From positions 1-6,345 of the forward strand of contig DQZA01000297.1 of the NCBI GenBank assembly GCA_011042035.1: DNA of 6,345 nt. Reading direction: 5' to 3'. The notes beneath the pieces are model-generated. The model was not told the DNA's origin and did not search any database. It saw only the letters and a list, made by a program, of their open reading frames with translations. Positions 1-5,609 of this stretch are shown here, in pieces. A program made the translations under genes and the position numbers. Position 1 is the first letter of the stretch, and the number at the start of each line of letters is the position of its first letter. The stretch is from Desulfobacteraceae bacterium (GTDB taxonomy: Bacteria > Desulfobacterota > DSM-4660 > Desulfatiglandales > Desulfatiglandaceae).

Positions 1-603
1 GTTCAGACTCTCACCCAACACCTCCTCCCTTTTGTACCCGAAAATCCGCTCAGCAGCGTTGTTGAAAAGTATGATCCTGTTGTTGCTATCCACGCTCAGG
101 ATTGCGTCATTAGCTGTATCCAGGATGGCCCTGAATTTCTTTTCCGACGCCTGTAGTCGCCTAATAAGGGTCCGATACTCCGTTACGTCTCTCGATATTT
201 CTATGAAGCACTCAGGCTGTCCCTTTTGGAAGAACAAAGGGTACATTATTCTCATGAACTCTTTTTGCTTTTTTCCCTTCCCATATCTGTGGCTTATCTC
301 AACCCTTCCCTTGGTTTTCCTTGCCTTTTCCAGAGGGCACAAATTATCCTCTAGTTTACAAGCGTGCGGGAAATTGTAGTTTATTTCGTAACACTTTCTT
401 CCTCTTATCTCCTCCTTGCTAAGGCCGCATCTTTTCAAGAATGCCTTGTTTGCATCCAGCACAGTATAGTCAGAGTTGATTACCAATATATCCTCATCAA
501 TCCCCTCAAAGAGGGTTTCGAGAAAAAGCTTGGACACCCTGAGTTGCCTTATCTCTTCTTCCTTTTCTGCAAGCAACTTTTTTAGCCTGTGCGGGTCGTC
601 CAT
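1..603 (-). CDS. PAS-domain sensor protein, 3' end beyond the left edge (partial)
   Basis: Reading the minus strand from ATG at 603-601 gives 201 codons with no stop before base 1, so the C-terminus and any output domain (kinase, cyclase or other) are outside the window. Residues 6-30 form a charged amphipathic helix (LKKLLAEKEEEIRQL). A first PAS domain spans about 31-140 and ends in the typical exit E-I-S-R-D-V-T-E-Y. A short helical linker (RRLQASEKKFRAIL) leads into a second PAS domain from about 155, with D-A-I-L-S-V-D, I-I-L-F-N-N-A-A-E-R-I-F-G-Y and E-V-L-G-E-S. The first PAS domain contains C71, H80, C82 and C89 in a C-Y-E ... H-A-C ... C-P-L arrangement, which may bind metal or haem or sense redox state (inference). 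The start is supported by GGGAG five bases upstream and by an in-frame stop 19 codons upstream. The protein is most likely a histidine kinase or diguanylate cyclase. No signal peptide or membrane segment is visible, so the seen part should be cytoplasmic. Confidence 0.88.
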   Translation of the reverse strand, partial: MDDPHRLKKLLAEKEEEIRQLRVSKLFLETLFEGIDEDILVINSDYTVLDANKAFLKRCGLSKEEIRGRKCYEINYNFPHACKLEDNLCPLEKARKTKGRVEISHRYGKGKKQKEFMRIMYPLFFQKGQPECFIEISRDVTEYRTLIRRLQASEKKFRAILDTANDAILSVDSNNRIILFNNAAERIFGYKREEVLGESLN

Positions 604-608
604 ATTTG

Positions 609-613
609 CTCCC
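609..613 (-). promoter_or_regulatory. Ribosome binding site of the PAS gene
   Basis: GGGAG on the minus strand sits five bases before the ATG at 603. It fixes the start of a gene whose frame is otherwise only bounded upstream by a TAG at 660-658. Having its own site, this gene does not depend on coupling to the gene before it. Confidence 0.6.
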
Positions 614-670
614 AGTTCTCTTGTTGAAATGCCTTCACTCTGGGCTTTTTCGGCAGTCTATTTATCCCTA

Positions 671-1258
671 CTAGATTCGAGGGTAAGGGCAATAAAACGC
701 ATACTCCAATGACAGGATATCAAACATTTCTTGAGTCCCGTCCTCAATTGTCTTGTAAAGGCTCTTAAGGGTTTTTGCTGTAGCCAAATTACGTTTGTAT
801 TCCATCTCATTAAATAGGGCCATGTCAATGGGAAGGAGGACATGATCAAGCGTTCCAGGCCACCTGACCGCCAGTTCGTTTCTTAGTTGCTGAACCTTAT
901 TGAAAAGGTCTCTAAGCATTGCCGTTCGCAGGATAGGATTAATCTGGTTGATAAGACAATCTACCAAACCTGCAAGGTAATACACCTTCCTCATTTTCTC
1001 TTCATCATGTCTGTAAGCAAACAATGCGCCTATCGTGCCTGCAACCCCACCCTGCAGACAGTGGTGAGGAGGAAGTTGATTGATACCCTTCTTGCCTTGC
1101 TTATGCAAAGAATTACGCTGTTCTTCCAACCATTCCGATTGCCTTTTTGTCATCTGGATAAAAAAACCCAGTTGCCAATCAGCGCTCCGGAATTCCAGTG
1201 GTTCTTTGACGATTATATTATCAGGGGCCTTATCATGGACTACTATAATTTTATCCAT
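671..1258 (-). CDS. Uncharacterised protein, 195 aa, translationally coupled to xerD
   Basis: I do not recognise this family. Starting at ATG 1258-1256 the protein has 195 residues. Residues 3-23 look like a beta pair (KIIVVHDKAPDNIIVKEPLEF). A charged helix follows (about 35-55), then P-P-H-H-C (63-67), a glycine-rich hydrophobic stretch (70-82), and a mostly helical C-terminal half (86-187). No signal peptide or clear transmembrane segment is seen, so it is probably cytoplasmic. The frame is credible because it is open over its whole length, is joined to xerD by a TGATG stop/start overlap, and lies in the operon direction. Three ATGs are possible: 1276, 1261 and 1258. The last has GAGG five bases upstream; the 1261 ATG has only a 2-base spacing, and the 1276 ATG has no clear site. 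I therefore prefer 1258 and treat the longer 201-residue version as less likely. A role alongside the recombinase is only a guess from position. Confidence 0.75.
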   Translation of the reverse strand: MDKIIVVHDKAPDNIIVKEPLEFRSADWQLGFFIQMTKRQSEWLEEQRNSLHKQGKKGINQLPPHHCLQGGVAGTIGALFAYRHDEEKMRKVYYLAGLVDCLINQINPILRTAMLRDLFNKVQQLRNELAVRWPGTLDHVLLPIDMALFNEMEYKRNLATAKTLKSLYKTIEDGTQEMFDILSLEYAFYCPYPRI

Positions 1259-2175
1259 CATGGCCTCGGATGACATTGTTCATGAATCTCTCTCAATCTT
1301 TCTCCAGTCACATGGGTATATATCTGTGTTGTAGCAATATCCGAGTGGCCCAGCATCACTTGAACCGACCTCAAATCCGCTCCTCCCTCGAGCAAATGGC
1401 TGGCAAAAGAATGCCTAAGACTATGGGGCGAGACCTTCTTTCTCACCCCTGCCTTCAACACATATCCCTTCAATATCTTCCAAAATCCCTGTCTTGAAAG
1501 CTGCCCTCCCCGGGCATTCACAAAAAGATAAGGCGACTGGGCGGAGCTTCCCTTCAAAATCTGAGGACGAGACTCTGAGATGTATTTTTTTACCACTTCT
1601 CGTGCCCTACTCCCTATGGGCACAAGCCTTTCTTTGCGCCCCTTGCCCATCACGCGCACAAAGCCTGTTTCCAGATTGATATCCTGAAGTTTTACGCCCA
1701 CCAGTTCAGAAACCCTCATTCCGGTAGCGTAAGCCAATTCCAGCATAGCCTGATCTCGCAAGCCCAGGGTTGTATTCGGGTTAACAGCGCCTAGTAATCT
1801 TTCCACCTCCTTTACCGAAAGGGTATCGGGAAGGGTTCGAGGGATCTTGGGTGAATCCACTAGCCGCGCTGGATTAGAAGTTATGTGGCCTTCAGATGTC
1901 AAAAACCGAAAGAATGTCTTTATGGCTGACAGATGTTGAGCTACCGACCTCGGGGCCTTGTATCTGGAAAGTGCCATTATATATTTCAGAACGTCTTCCT
2001 GGGACACATCAGAGGGATGGGTTTTCTCCCCGTTCAGAGAACAAAGAAAATTAGCTATATCCCTAGAATAGGCCTCTAGGCTATTATCTGAAAGCCCTCT
2101 TTCAACCCTGAGGTAGCTCAAAAACCTGTCGATCCAATCATCCCAGTGGGGGGAGTTCATAGCTTTGTCTTCCAT
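1258..2175 (-). CDS. xerD: Tyrosine recombinase XerD (site-specific recombinase/integrase family)
   Basis: The protein has 305 residues; XerC/XerD proteins are usually near 300. In this family the enzyme acts with its partner at the dif site to resolve chromosome dimers, under control of FtsK at the septum. Residues 11-100 are the N-terminal SAM-like core-binding domain (FLSYLRVERGLSDNSLEAYSRD). Residues about 115-300 are the catalytic domain. The visible active-site set is complete: R154 (ATGMRVSE), K178 (GKGRKERLVP), H251 and R254 (PHSLRHSFASHLL), H277 (MLGHSDI) and the nucleophile Y286 (TTQIYTHV). The C-terminal E-R-L-R-E-I-H-E-Q-C-H-P-R-P resembles XerD more than XerC, whose tail differs; the choice is likely but not proven. 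The gene starts 8 bp after the peptidase stop and overlaps the next gene. GGAG in the final codons of the peptidase gene, 11 bases away, could serve the 2175 start. A second ATG at 2160, with GGAAG eight bases upstream, would give a 300-residue protein of more usual length. Confidence 0.93.
   Translation of the reverse strand: MEDKAMNSPHWDDWIDRFLSYLRVERGLSDNSLEAYSRDIANFLCSLNGEKTHPSDVSQEDVLKYIMALSRYKAPRSVAQHLSAIKTFFRFLTSEGHITSNPARLVDSPKIPRTLPDTLSVKEVERLLGAVNPNTTLGLRDQAMLELAYATGMRVSELVGVKLQDINLETGFVRVMGKGRKERLVPIGSRAREVVKKYISESRPQILKGSSAQSPYLFVNARGGQLSRQGFWKILKGYVLKAGVRKKVSPHSLRHSFASHLLEGGADLRSVQVMLGHSDIATTQIYTHVTGERLREIHEQCHPRP
1264..1267 (-). promoter_or_regulatory. Ribosome binding site inside the 3' end of xerD
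   Basis: GAGG lies five bases before the ATG at 1258 and within the last codons of xerD. It selects 1258 over the ATG one codon earlier, and suggests that ribosomes finishing xerD start the downstream gene. Confidence 0.45.
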
Positions 2176-2183
2176 CTGCCCAA

Positions 2184-3299
2184 TTACTCCATGACGTAAA
2201 AACCAATGTCCTTGGTCAAAACTTCGCCACCGGTTTCCCTAACCAGAAGCATTTCTTCCAACCTGACCCCACCCTTACCAGGAACATATATACCCGGCTC
2301 TACAGTTACTACCATGCCGGGCAACAACACTTCGGGCTCTCTGGGACTCAGTCTCGGACCTTCGTGTGTGGCAAGGCCCACACCATGTCCAAGGGCATGG
2401 CAAAAATATTGTCCATATCCGGCCCTCGATATTGTTTTCCTTGCCACCTTGTCAGGGACATCAGTGCTAACACCCGCTCTAATGGCGTCTATGGCCTTGA
2501 GCTGCGCCTCCCTTACCACCTTGTAGATATCCAGGAAAAACCGATCAGGCTTTCCCAAAAACAAAGTTCGAGTGGTATCCGAGCAATATCCATTGAGCCT
2601 CACCCCGACATCCACCACAATGGGCTCACCTGGTACGATCTTTTTATCAGTAGGGACTGCATGGGGAAGCGCGCCATTGGGACCAGAGGCAACTATTGGG
2701 GGAAATGCCATCCCCTCGGCTCCTGAACGCCTTGCCCTATCTTCAATTTCCCACGCCACCTCTTTCTCACTCATGCCAGGAGTCAGCCACTGGGGCATTT
2801 GCTTAACTATGGCGGCAATAAATTTTGCCGAGGCCCTTATGGCTTCAATCTCCTGATCTTCTTTTATCTTCCTCAGGTCCTCGACAACACTGCCCATCGG
2901 CACCAGCTCAACCTTCACGCCTTGCTCCTCGATCCTATCTCTTAGCCTTGTATAAGTGGCCCAAATCAAGTAACCATCTTCAAGTCCGAGTCTTTTACAA
3001 CCAATCTTGGACAAAATCTGGGGAAATTCTCCAATGAGATCTCCCTTGACTGTTATGATATCAAAAGATTGGGCCTCCTTTTTGGCCTGCTCTGTGTACC
3101 TTGAGTCGGTCAAGAGAAGTCGATATTCCTCTCCCACTATCAAGGAACCCGATGATTCAGTCAATTGAGGGTCCTCGGCTGTAAAGCCGGAAAGATACCT
3201 TCGGTTTTCTGGCTGAATTATCCAAGCTGCATCTAGCCTCTTTTCCTCCAGTTTCCTCAGTAAGTTGCCAATCCTGACCCCGATACATGAATCTGACAT
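2184..3299 (-). CDS. pepP: Xaa-Pro aminopeptidase / proline dipeptidase, M24 family
   Basis: This is a 371-residue dinuclear-metal peptidase that cleaves the bond before proline at peptide N-termini, acting in cytoplasmic peptide turnover. Residues about 8-140 are the creatinase-like N-terminal domain (IIQPENRRYLSGFT, LLLTDSRY). Residues about 150-365 are the pita-bread catalytic domain. All five metal ligands of the family can be placed: D230 and D241 (VVDVGVRLNGYCSDTTRT), H305 (GHGVGLATHEGP), E334 (TVEPGIY) and E348 (RLEEM). H213 (LPHA) and H312 match the usual substrate-side histidines. The start is decided by AGGAGG five bases upstream of ATG 3299. The gene is the first of the minus-strand cluster and is separated from xerD by 8 bp. 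Sequence alone does not separate an aminopeptidase P from a prolidase (PepQ), so the symbol is provisional. There is no signal peptide and nothing appears broken. Confidence 0.92.
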   Translation of the reverse strand: MSDSCIGVRIGNLLRKLEEKRLDAAWIIQPENRRYLSGFTAEDPQLTESSGSLIVGEEYRLLLTDSRYTEQAKKEAQSFDIITVKGDLIGEFPQILSKIGCKRLGLEDGYLIWATYTRLRDRIEEQGVKVELVPMGSVVEDLRKIKEDQEIEAIRASAKFIAAIVKQMPQWLTPGMSEKEVAWEIEDRARRSGAEGMAFPPIVASGPNGALPHAVPTDKKIVPGEPIVVDVGVRLNGYCSDTTRTLFLGKPDRFFLDIYKVVREAQLKAIDAIRAGVSTDVPDKVARKTISRAGYGQYFCHALGHGVGLATHEGPRLSPREPEVLLPGMVVTVEPGIYVPGKGGVRLEEMLLVRETGGEVLTKDIGFYVME

Positions 3300-3304
3300 T
3301 CACT

Positions 3305-3310
3305 CCTCCT
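3305..3310 (-). promoter_or_regulatory. Strong Shine-Dalgarno of the peptidase gene
   Basis: AGGAGG on the minus strand, then the five bases AGTGA, then ATG. It is the best ribosome binding site in the window and fixes the peptidase start at 3299. It contrasts with the ribonuclease gene on the other side of the same intergenic region, which has none. Confidence 0.75.
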
Positions 3311-3370
3311 GGACAGTTATGGTTCGGTTCCAGCATGCAAAGGAGAGATAGCAACGATGAGCTTCAATTG

Positions 3371-3388
3371 AACTGTGGCAGAGCAGTT
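3371..3388. repeat. Short inverted repeat, AACTG-N8-CAGTT
   Basis: Two 5-base arms read AACTG and CAGTT around 8 bases (TGGCAGAG). The repeat lies 72 bases upstream of the peptidase start, where an operator or leader hairpin could sit. With arms this short it may be chance. Confidence 0.2.
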
Positions 3389-3429
3389 AATCGCGCGGCT
3401 CCTGTTTCCACCTCATCCAAACCCTATTA

Positions 3430-3445
3430 GATCTGTGAAAAGATC
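3430..3445. repeat. Short inverted repeat, GATCT-N6-AGATC
   Basis: Arms GATCT and AGATC surround GTGAAA. The first arm is part of AGATCT, itself a palindrome, and a third GATC core recurs in the second arm. The repeat is roughly central in the divergent region. It could be an operator or a weak hairpin; no T-tract follows on either strand, so it is not an intrinsic terminator. Confidence 0.2.
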
Positions 3446-3549
3446 CGGATGCACGAAGAGTCCTGATACCGATTTTTGTATTTTATCAGAGCCCTTTGGT
3501 CAATGCAAATAAAGAGCAAAACTCAGCACAACATCGGGGGTGGGATTTA

Positions 3550-3589
3550 TTGACAGAACCTGGTACAGTTGTTAGTAGACTGCTAGACT
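3550..3589 (+). promoter_or_regulatory. Candidate sigma70-type promoter of the ribonuclease gene
   Basis: TTGACA at 3550-3555 is a perfect -35 hexamer. A 17-base spacer leads to TAGTAG at 3573-3578, a poor -10 (3 of 6). An alternative -10 is TAGACT at 3584-3589 (4 of 6), preceded by TGC, which makes an extended -10 (TGNTAGACT) not needing the -35. Either choice puts transcription start within roughly 15-30 bases of the ATG at 3612, giving a very short leader. The -35 match and the position make a promoter here likely, but the exact -10 is undecided. Confidence 0.4.
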
Positions 3590-3597
3590 TTATCAAA

Positions 3598-3609
3598 ATG
3601 GATTATTAG
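3598..3609 (+). other. Three-codon mini-ORF just before the ribonuclease start
   Basis: ATG GAT TAT TAG reads M-D-Y-stop and ends two bases before the ribonuclease ATG, within ATGGATTATTAGTAATG. If translated, its terminating ribosome would sit on the ribonuclease start and could reinitiate there. No Shine-Dalgarno precedes it either, so it may be coincidence in an AT-rich leader. Confidence 0.15.
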
Positions 3610-3611
3610 TA

Positions 3612-5606
3612 ATGAGCCAAGGAAGAATCGTTGAATATATTGACCAAGGCAAGATTATTTGCTCCCTCTGCATGCAGGACAAAGGTGGTAAGCTGCACCT
3701 ACTTACTACATCAAACCGTGAAGTAAACCTCTCATCCAAGAGAGCCCTTTTGATTTCCGACACAACTATTGACGTTTCCAGGTCGCGGGAGGAGCTCATT
3801 GAACACCTGAAAAAGACAGAGGCGATTAGGAAGGCACTAAAAGAGGAAGTGGACGCAAAGGAACTTTGGGAGCTGGTTCAGGGCGAAGCAGAGAGCTTTG
3901 ATAATAGGTACCTTGCTGAACTGTGTTTTGGTGAGCCGGTCACGGACCATCACGTAAGCGCCCTGGTGCGAGCCCTTTTTGAAGATCGGCTTCACTTTCG
4001 CCTAAAGGACGGAAGATTCCTTGCCAACACAGAAGAGAGGGTGGAGCAAATCCTTAGACAGAGGGAGGAAGAGGCCCTCCGTGAAGAAAGGCTCTCAAAA
4101 GGAAGCGAATGGATCAAAAAGGCAATAAACGGACAGCCCGTTGAAGAACCCGAAGTAAAGGACTATGTCATCAAGGTCCTAAAGGATCTCGCACTGTTTG
4201 GCAAAGAGGCACCTCTGATAACCGATGGCAAAGAACTCCTTGCTCGCGCAGGAATATCGCGCATCGAAGAGGCAAGAAACATCTTGGTCAGCCTCGGGAT
4301 ATGGGATGAGGATGAAAATCTAGACCTCATTCGCTTCAATATACCATCGGATTTTACAGAAGAAGAAAAAAAAGAGGCATCCTCACTTGCCCTTTTTACT
4401 CCGTCCGAGAAAAGCGTTGAGGATTTGACCCATCTGCCTGTGGTTACCATTGATGGGCCTTTTACCAGGGATTATGATGATGCCCTGAGCATAGAGGAAA
4501 AAGGAAATATCATTGAACTGGGCATCCACATTGCCGATGTGGCCTCAATAGTGAGGCCCGGCACAGCTTTAGACAATGGAGCAGCAGCAAAGCCTTCGTC
4601 TCTTTATCTGCCCCGTCGCCAGATCCCGATGATTCCACCGGAACTCTCGGAGAATACCTTGAGCCTCAGGGAGGGGAAAGAGAGAAAATCTGTCTCTTTG
4701 ATCTGCCGAATGACAAGATCTGGTGATATCTTGGATTACAGGTTCACATTGGCCCAGATTCGGGTAACAAAGAATCTTGTATATGGTGCGCTGAACGGAA
4801 CCTTGGAAGACGACCCATCTCTTTCCGAAATGTTTAGACTGGCGCGCCTGTTACGCCAGAGAAGAGAGGAAAGGGGTGCTCTCAACCTTTCTCTGCCCGA
4901 AGTCCAGGTGGTAATAGACGAACAGGGCAATATTTCCACCTTTCTCCTGGACCAAGGCACACCTTCCAGGATGATAGTTGCCGAGTTAATGATACTTTAT
5001 AACTGGTTGGCAGGGCGTTTTTGCAGGGACAATCAAATTCCTGCTCTTTACAGGACCCAAGCTGAGCCCTCTGAGAGACTCTCGCAGGAGGCCATGGATT
5101 ATCTTCTGTATGTTTTCCTCCAAAGAAGAAGAATCTATCCTCTTCTCCTGGACACCTCACCTGGACCACACAGTGGACTCGGCCTTGACGCCTATGCGCA
5201 GGTAAGTTCTCCCATACGTAGGTATCTCGATCTTGTAGTTCAGAGGCAGATAAGGGAGTATCTTTTCTCGGGCAAGGCATTGTACAGCAAGGAACAACTG
5301 GACCAAATCAGGATCGCAGTGGAACCAGCCTTAAGAACACTGACCAGGATCAAAAGGAATAGGCTTAGATACTGGATCTTAAAGTTGCTCTCCCGCAATT
5401 TAGGTCAGAAGTTTAAGGCAATGGTGCTTGATGACATCAGGAGTAAATATCGAATCGTCCTCACGGACTTCCTGATGACAGCAGACATCAAGAAGGTGGA
5501 AGGGGTTCTACTTGGCCAGGGACACTACATATGGGTCGAAGTAAAAAAGGCAGACCCATGGACTGACACACTTGTTCTGGAATATGCTGGAAGGACCGAC
5601 GAGTAA
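3612..5606 (+). CDS. RNase II/R-family 3'-5' exoribonuclease (RNB domain)
   Basis: The 664-residue protein degrades RNA from the 3' end with a metal-dependent RNB domain, acting in cytoplasmic RNA turnover. Residues about 3-50 form a small beta-barrel (GRIVEYIDQGKIICSL ... REVNLSSKRALLIS). Residues 55-160 are charged helices, and 182-245 look like a winged helix. The RNB domain spans about 270-560 and shows T-I-D-G-P-F-T-R-D-Y-D-D with D281, D287, D289 and D290, the four metal-binding aspartates. It also has L-G-I-H-I-A-D-V, E458 in A-E-L-M-I-L-Y-N (placed like E390 of E. coli RNase II), and S-S-P-I-R-R-Y-L-D with R536/R537. A C-terminal OB/S1-like fold (about 598-660) is weakly conserved. 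Length is near RNase II (644) and shorter than RNase R, and I see no paired cold-shock domains, so neither rnb nor rnr fits cleanly. The start at 3612 is chosen because the barrel begins at residue 3, although no Shine-Dalgarno precedes it. The stop lies 3 bp from the convergent gene. Confidence 0.93.
   Translation: MSQGRIVEYIDQGKIICSLCMQDKGGKLHLLTTSNREVNLSSKRALLISDTTIDVSRSREELIEHLKKTEAIRKALKEEVDAKELWELVQGEAESFDNRYLAELCFGEPVTDHHVSALVRALFEDRLHFRLKDGRFLANTEERVEQILRQREEEALREERLSKGSEWIKKAINGQPVEEPEVKDYVIKVLKDLALFGKEAPLITDGKELLARAGISRIEEARNILVSLGIWDEDENLDLIRFNIPSDFTEEEKKEASSLALFTPSEKSVEDLTHLPVVTIDGPFTRDYDDALSIEEKGNIIELGIHIADVASIVRPGTALDNGAAAKPSSLYLPRRQIPMIPPELSENTLSLREGKERKSVSLICRMTRSGDILDYRFTLAQIRVTKNLVYGALNGTLEDDPSLSEMFRLARLLRQRREERGALNLSLPEVQVVIDEQGNISTFLLDQGTPSRMIVAELMILYNWLAGRFCRDNQIPALYRTQAEPSERLSQEAMDYLLYVFLQRRRIYPLLLDTSPGPHSGLGLDAYAQVSSPIRRYLDLVVQRQIREYLFSGKALYSKEQLDQIRIAVEPALRTLTRIKRNRLRYWILKLLSRNLGQKFKAMVLDDIRSKYRIVLTDFLMTADIKKVEGVLLGQGHYIWVEVKKADPWTDTLVLEYAGRTDE
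5531..5559. repeat. Seven-base perfect inverted repeat within the 3' end of the ribonuclease gene
   Basis: ATGGGTC (5531-5537) and GACCCAT (5553-5559) are perfect complements around a 15-base loop holding a run of six A. It lies about 50 bases before the stop of the ribonuclease gene and 50 bases past the stop of the convergent gene. No T-tract follows the stem on either strand, so it lacks the intrinsic-terminator form. It could stall or protect 3' ends of either transcript, or be chance within coding sequence. Confidence 0.25.
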
Positions 5607-5609
5607 ATA

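Larger units (their letters stand above)
3300..3611. other. Divergent intergenic region between the peptidase and ribonuclease genes
   Basis: These 312 bases carry no open frame I would call a gene and no tRNA or riboswitch fold that I can recognise. They should hold the divergent promoters of the minus-strand cluster and of the ribonuclease gene. A promoter candidate is visible for the ribonuclease; for the peptidase I could not find a convincing pair of -35 and -10 hexamers. The region also has two short inverted repeats, at 3371-3388 and 3430-3445. With the peptidase leader probably long, a small regulatory RNA or leader structure cannot be excluded, but nothing specific shows one. Confidence 0.6.

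Noticed and set aside
32..712. Plus-strand open frames across the left 700 bases.
   Set aside because: They are antisense to the PAS gene and the unknown gene, overlap each other in different frames, and show no recognisable domain. The minus-strand PAS reading explains the region.
1258..2175. The tyrosine recombinase as an integrase of a mobile element.
   Set aside because: It has XerD length and C-terminal motif, sits inside a housekeeping-type operon, and there are no attachment-site repeats, tRNA or phage genes nearby.
3321..3420. tRNA-like fragments: GGTTCGGTTCC near 3321 and a stretch resembling a D-arm near 3375-3400.
   Set aside because: The T-loop-like string lacks the conserved A after GGTTCR, and no acceptor stem or anticodon arm can be paired around either piece.
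4882..5280. A 132-codon minus-strand open frame inside the ribonuclease gene.
   Set aside because: It lies opposite the conserved RNB catalytic domain, has low-complexity composition and no ribosome binding site or family resemblance.
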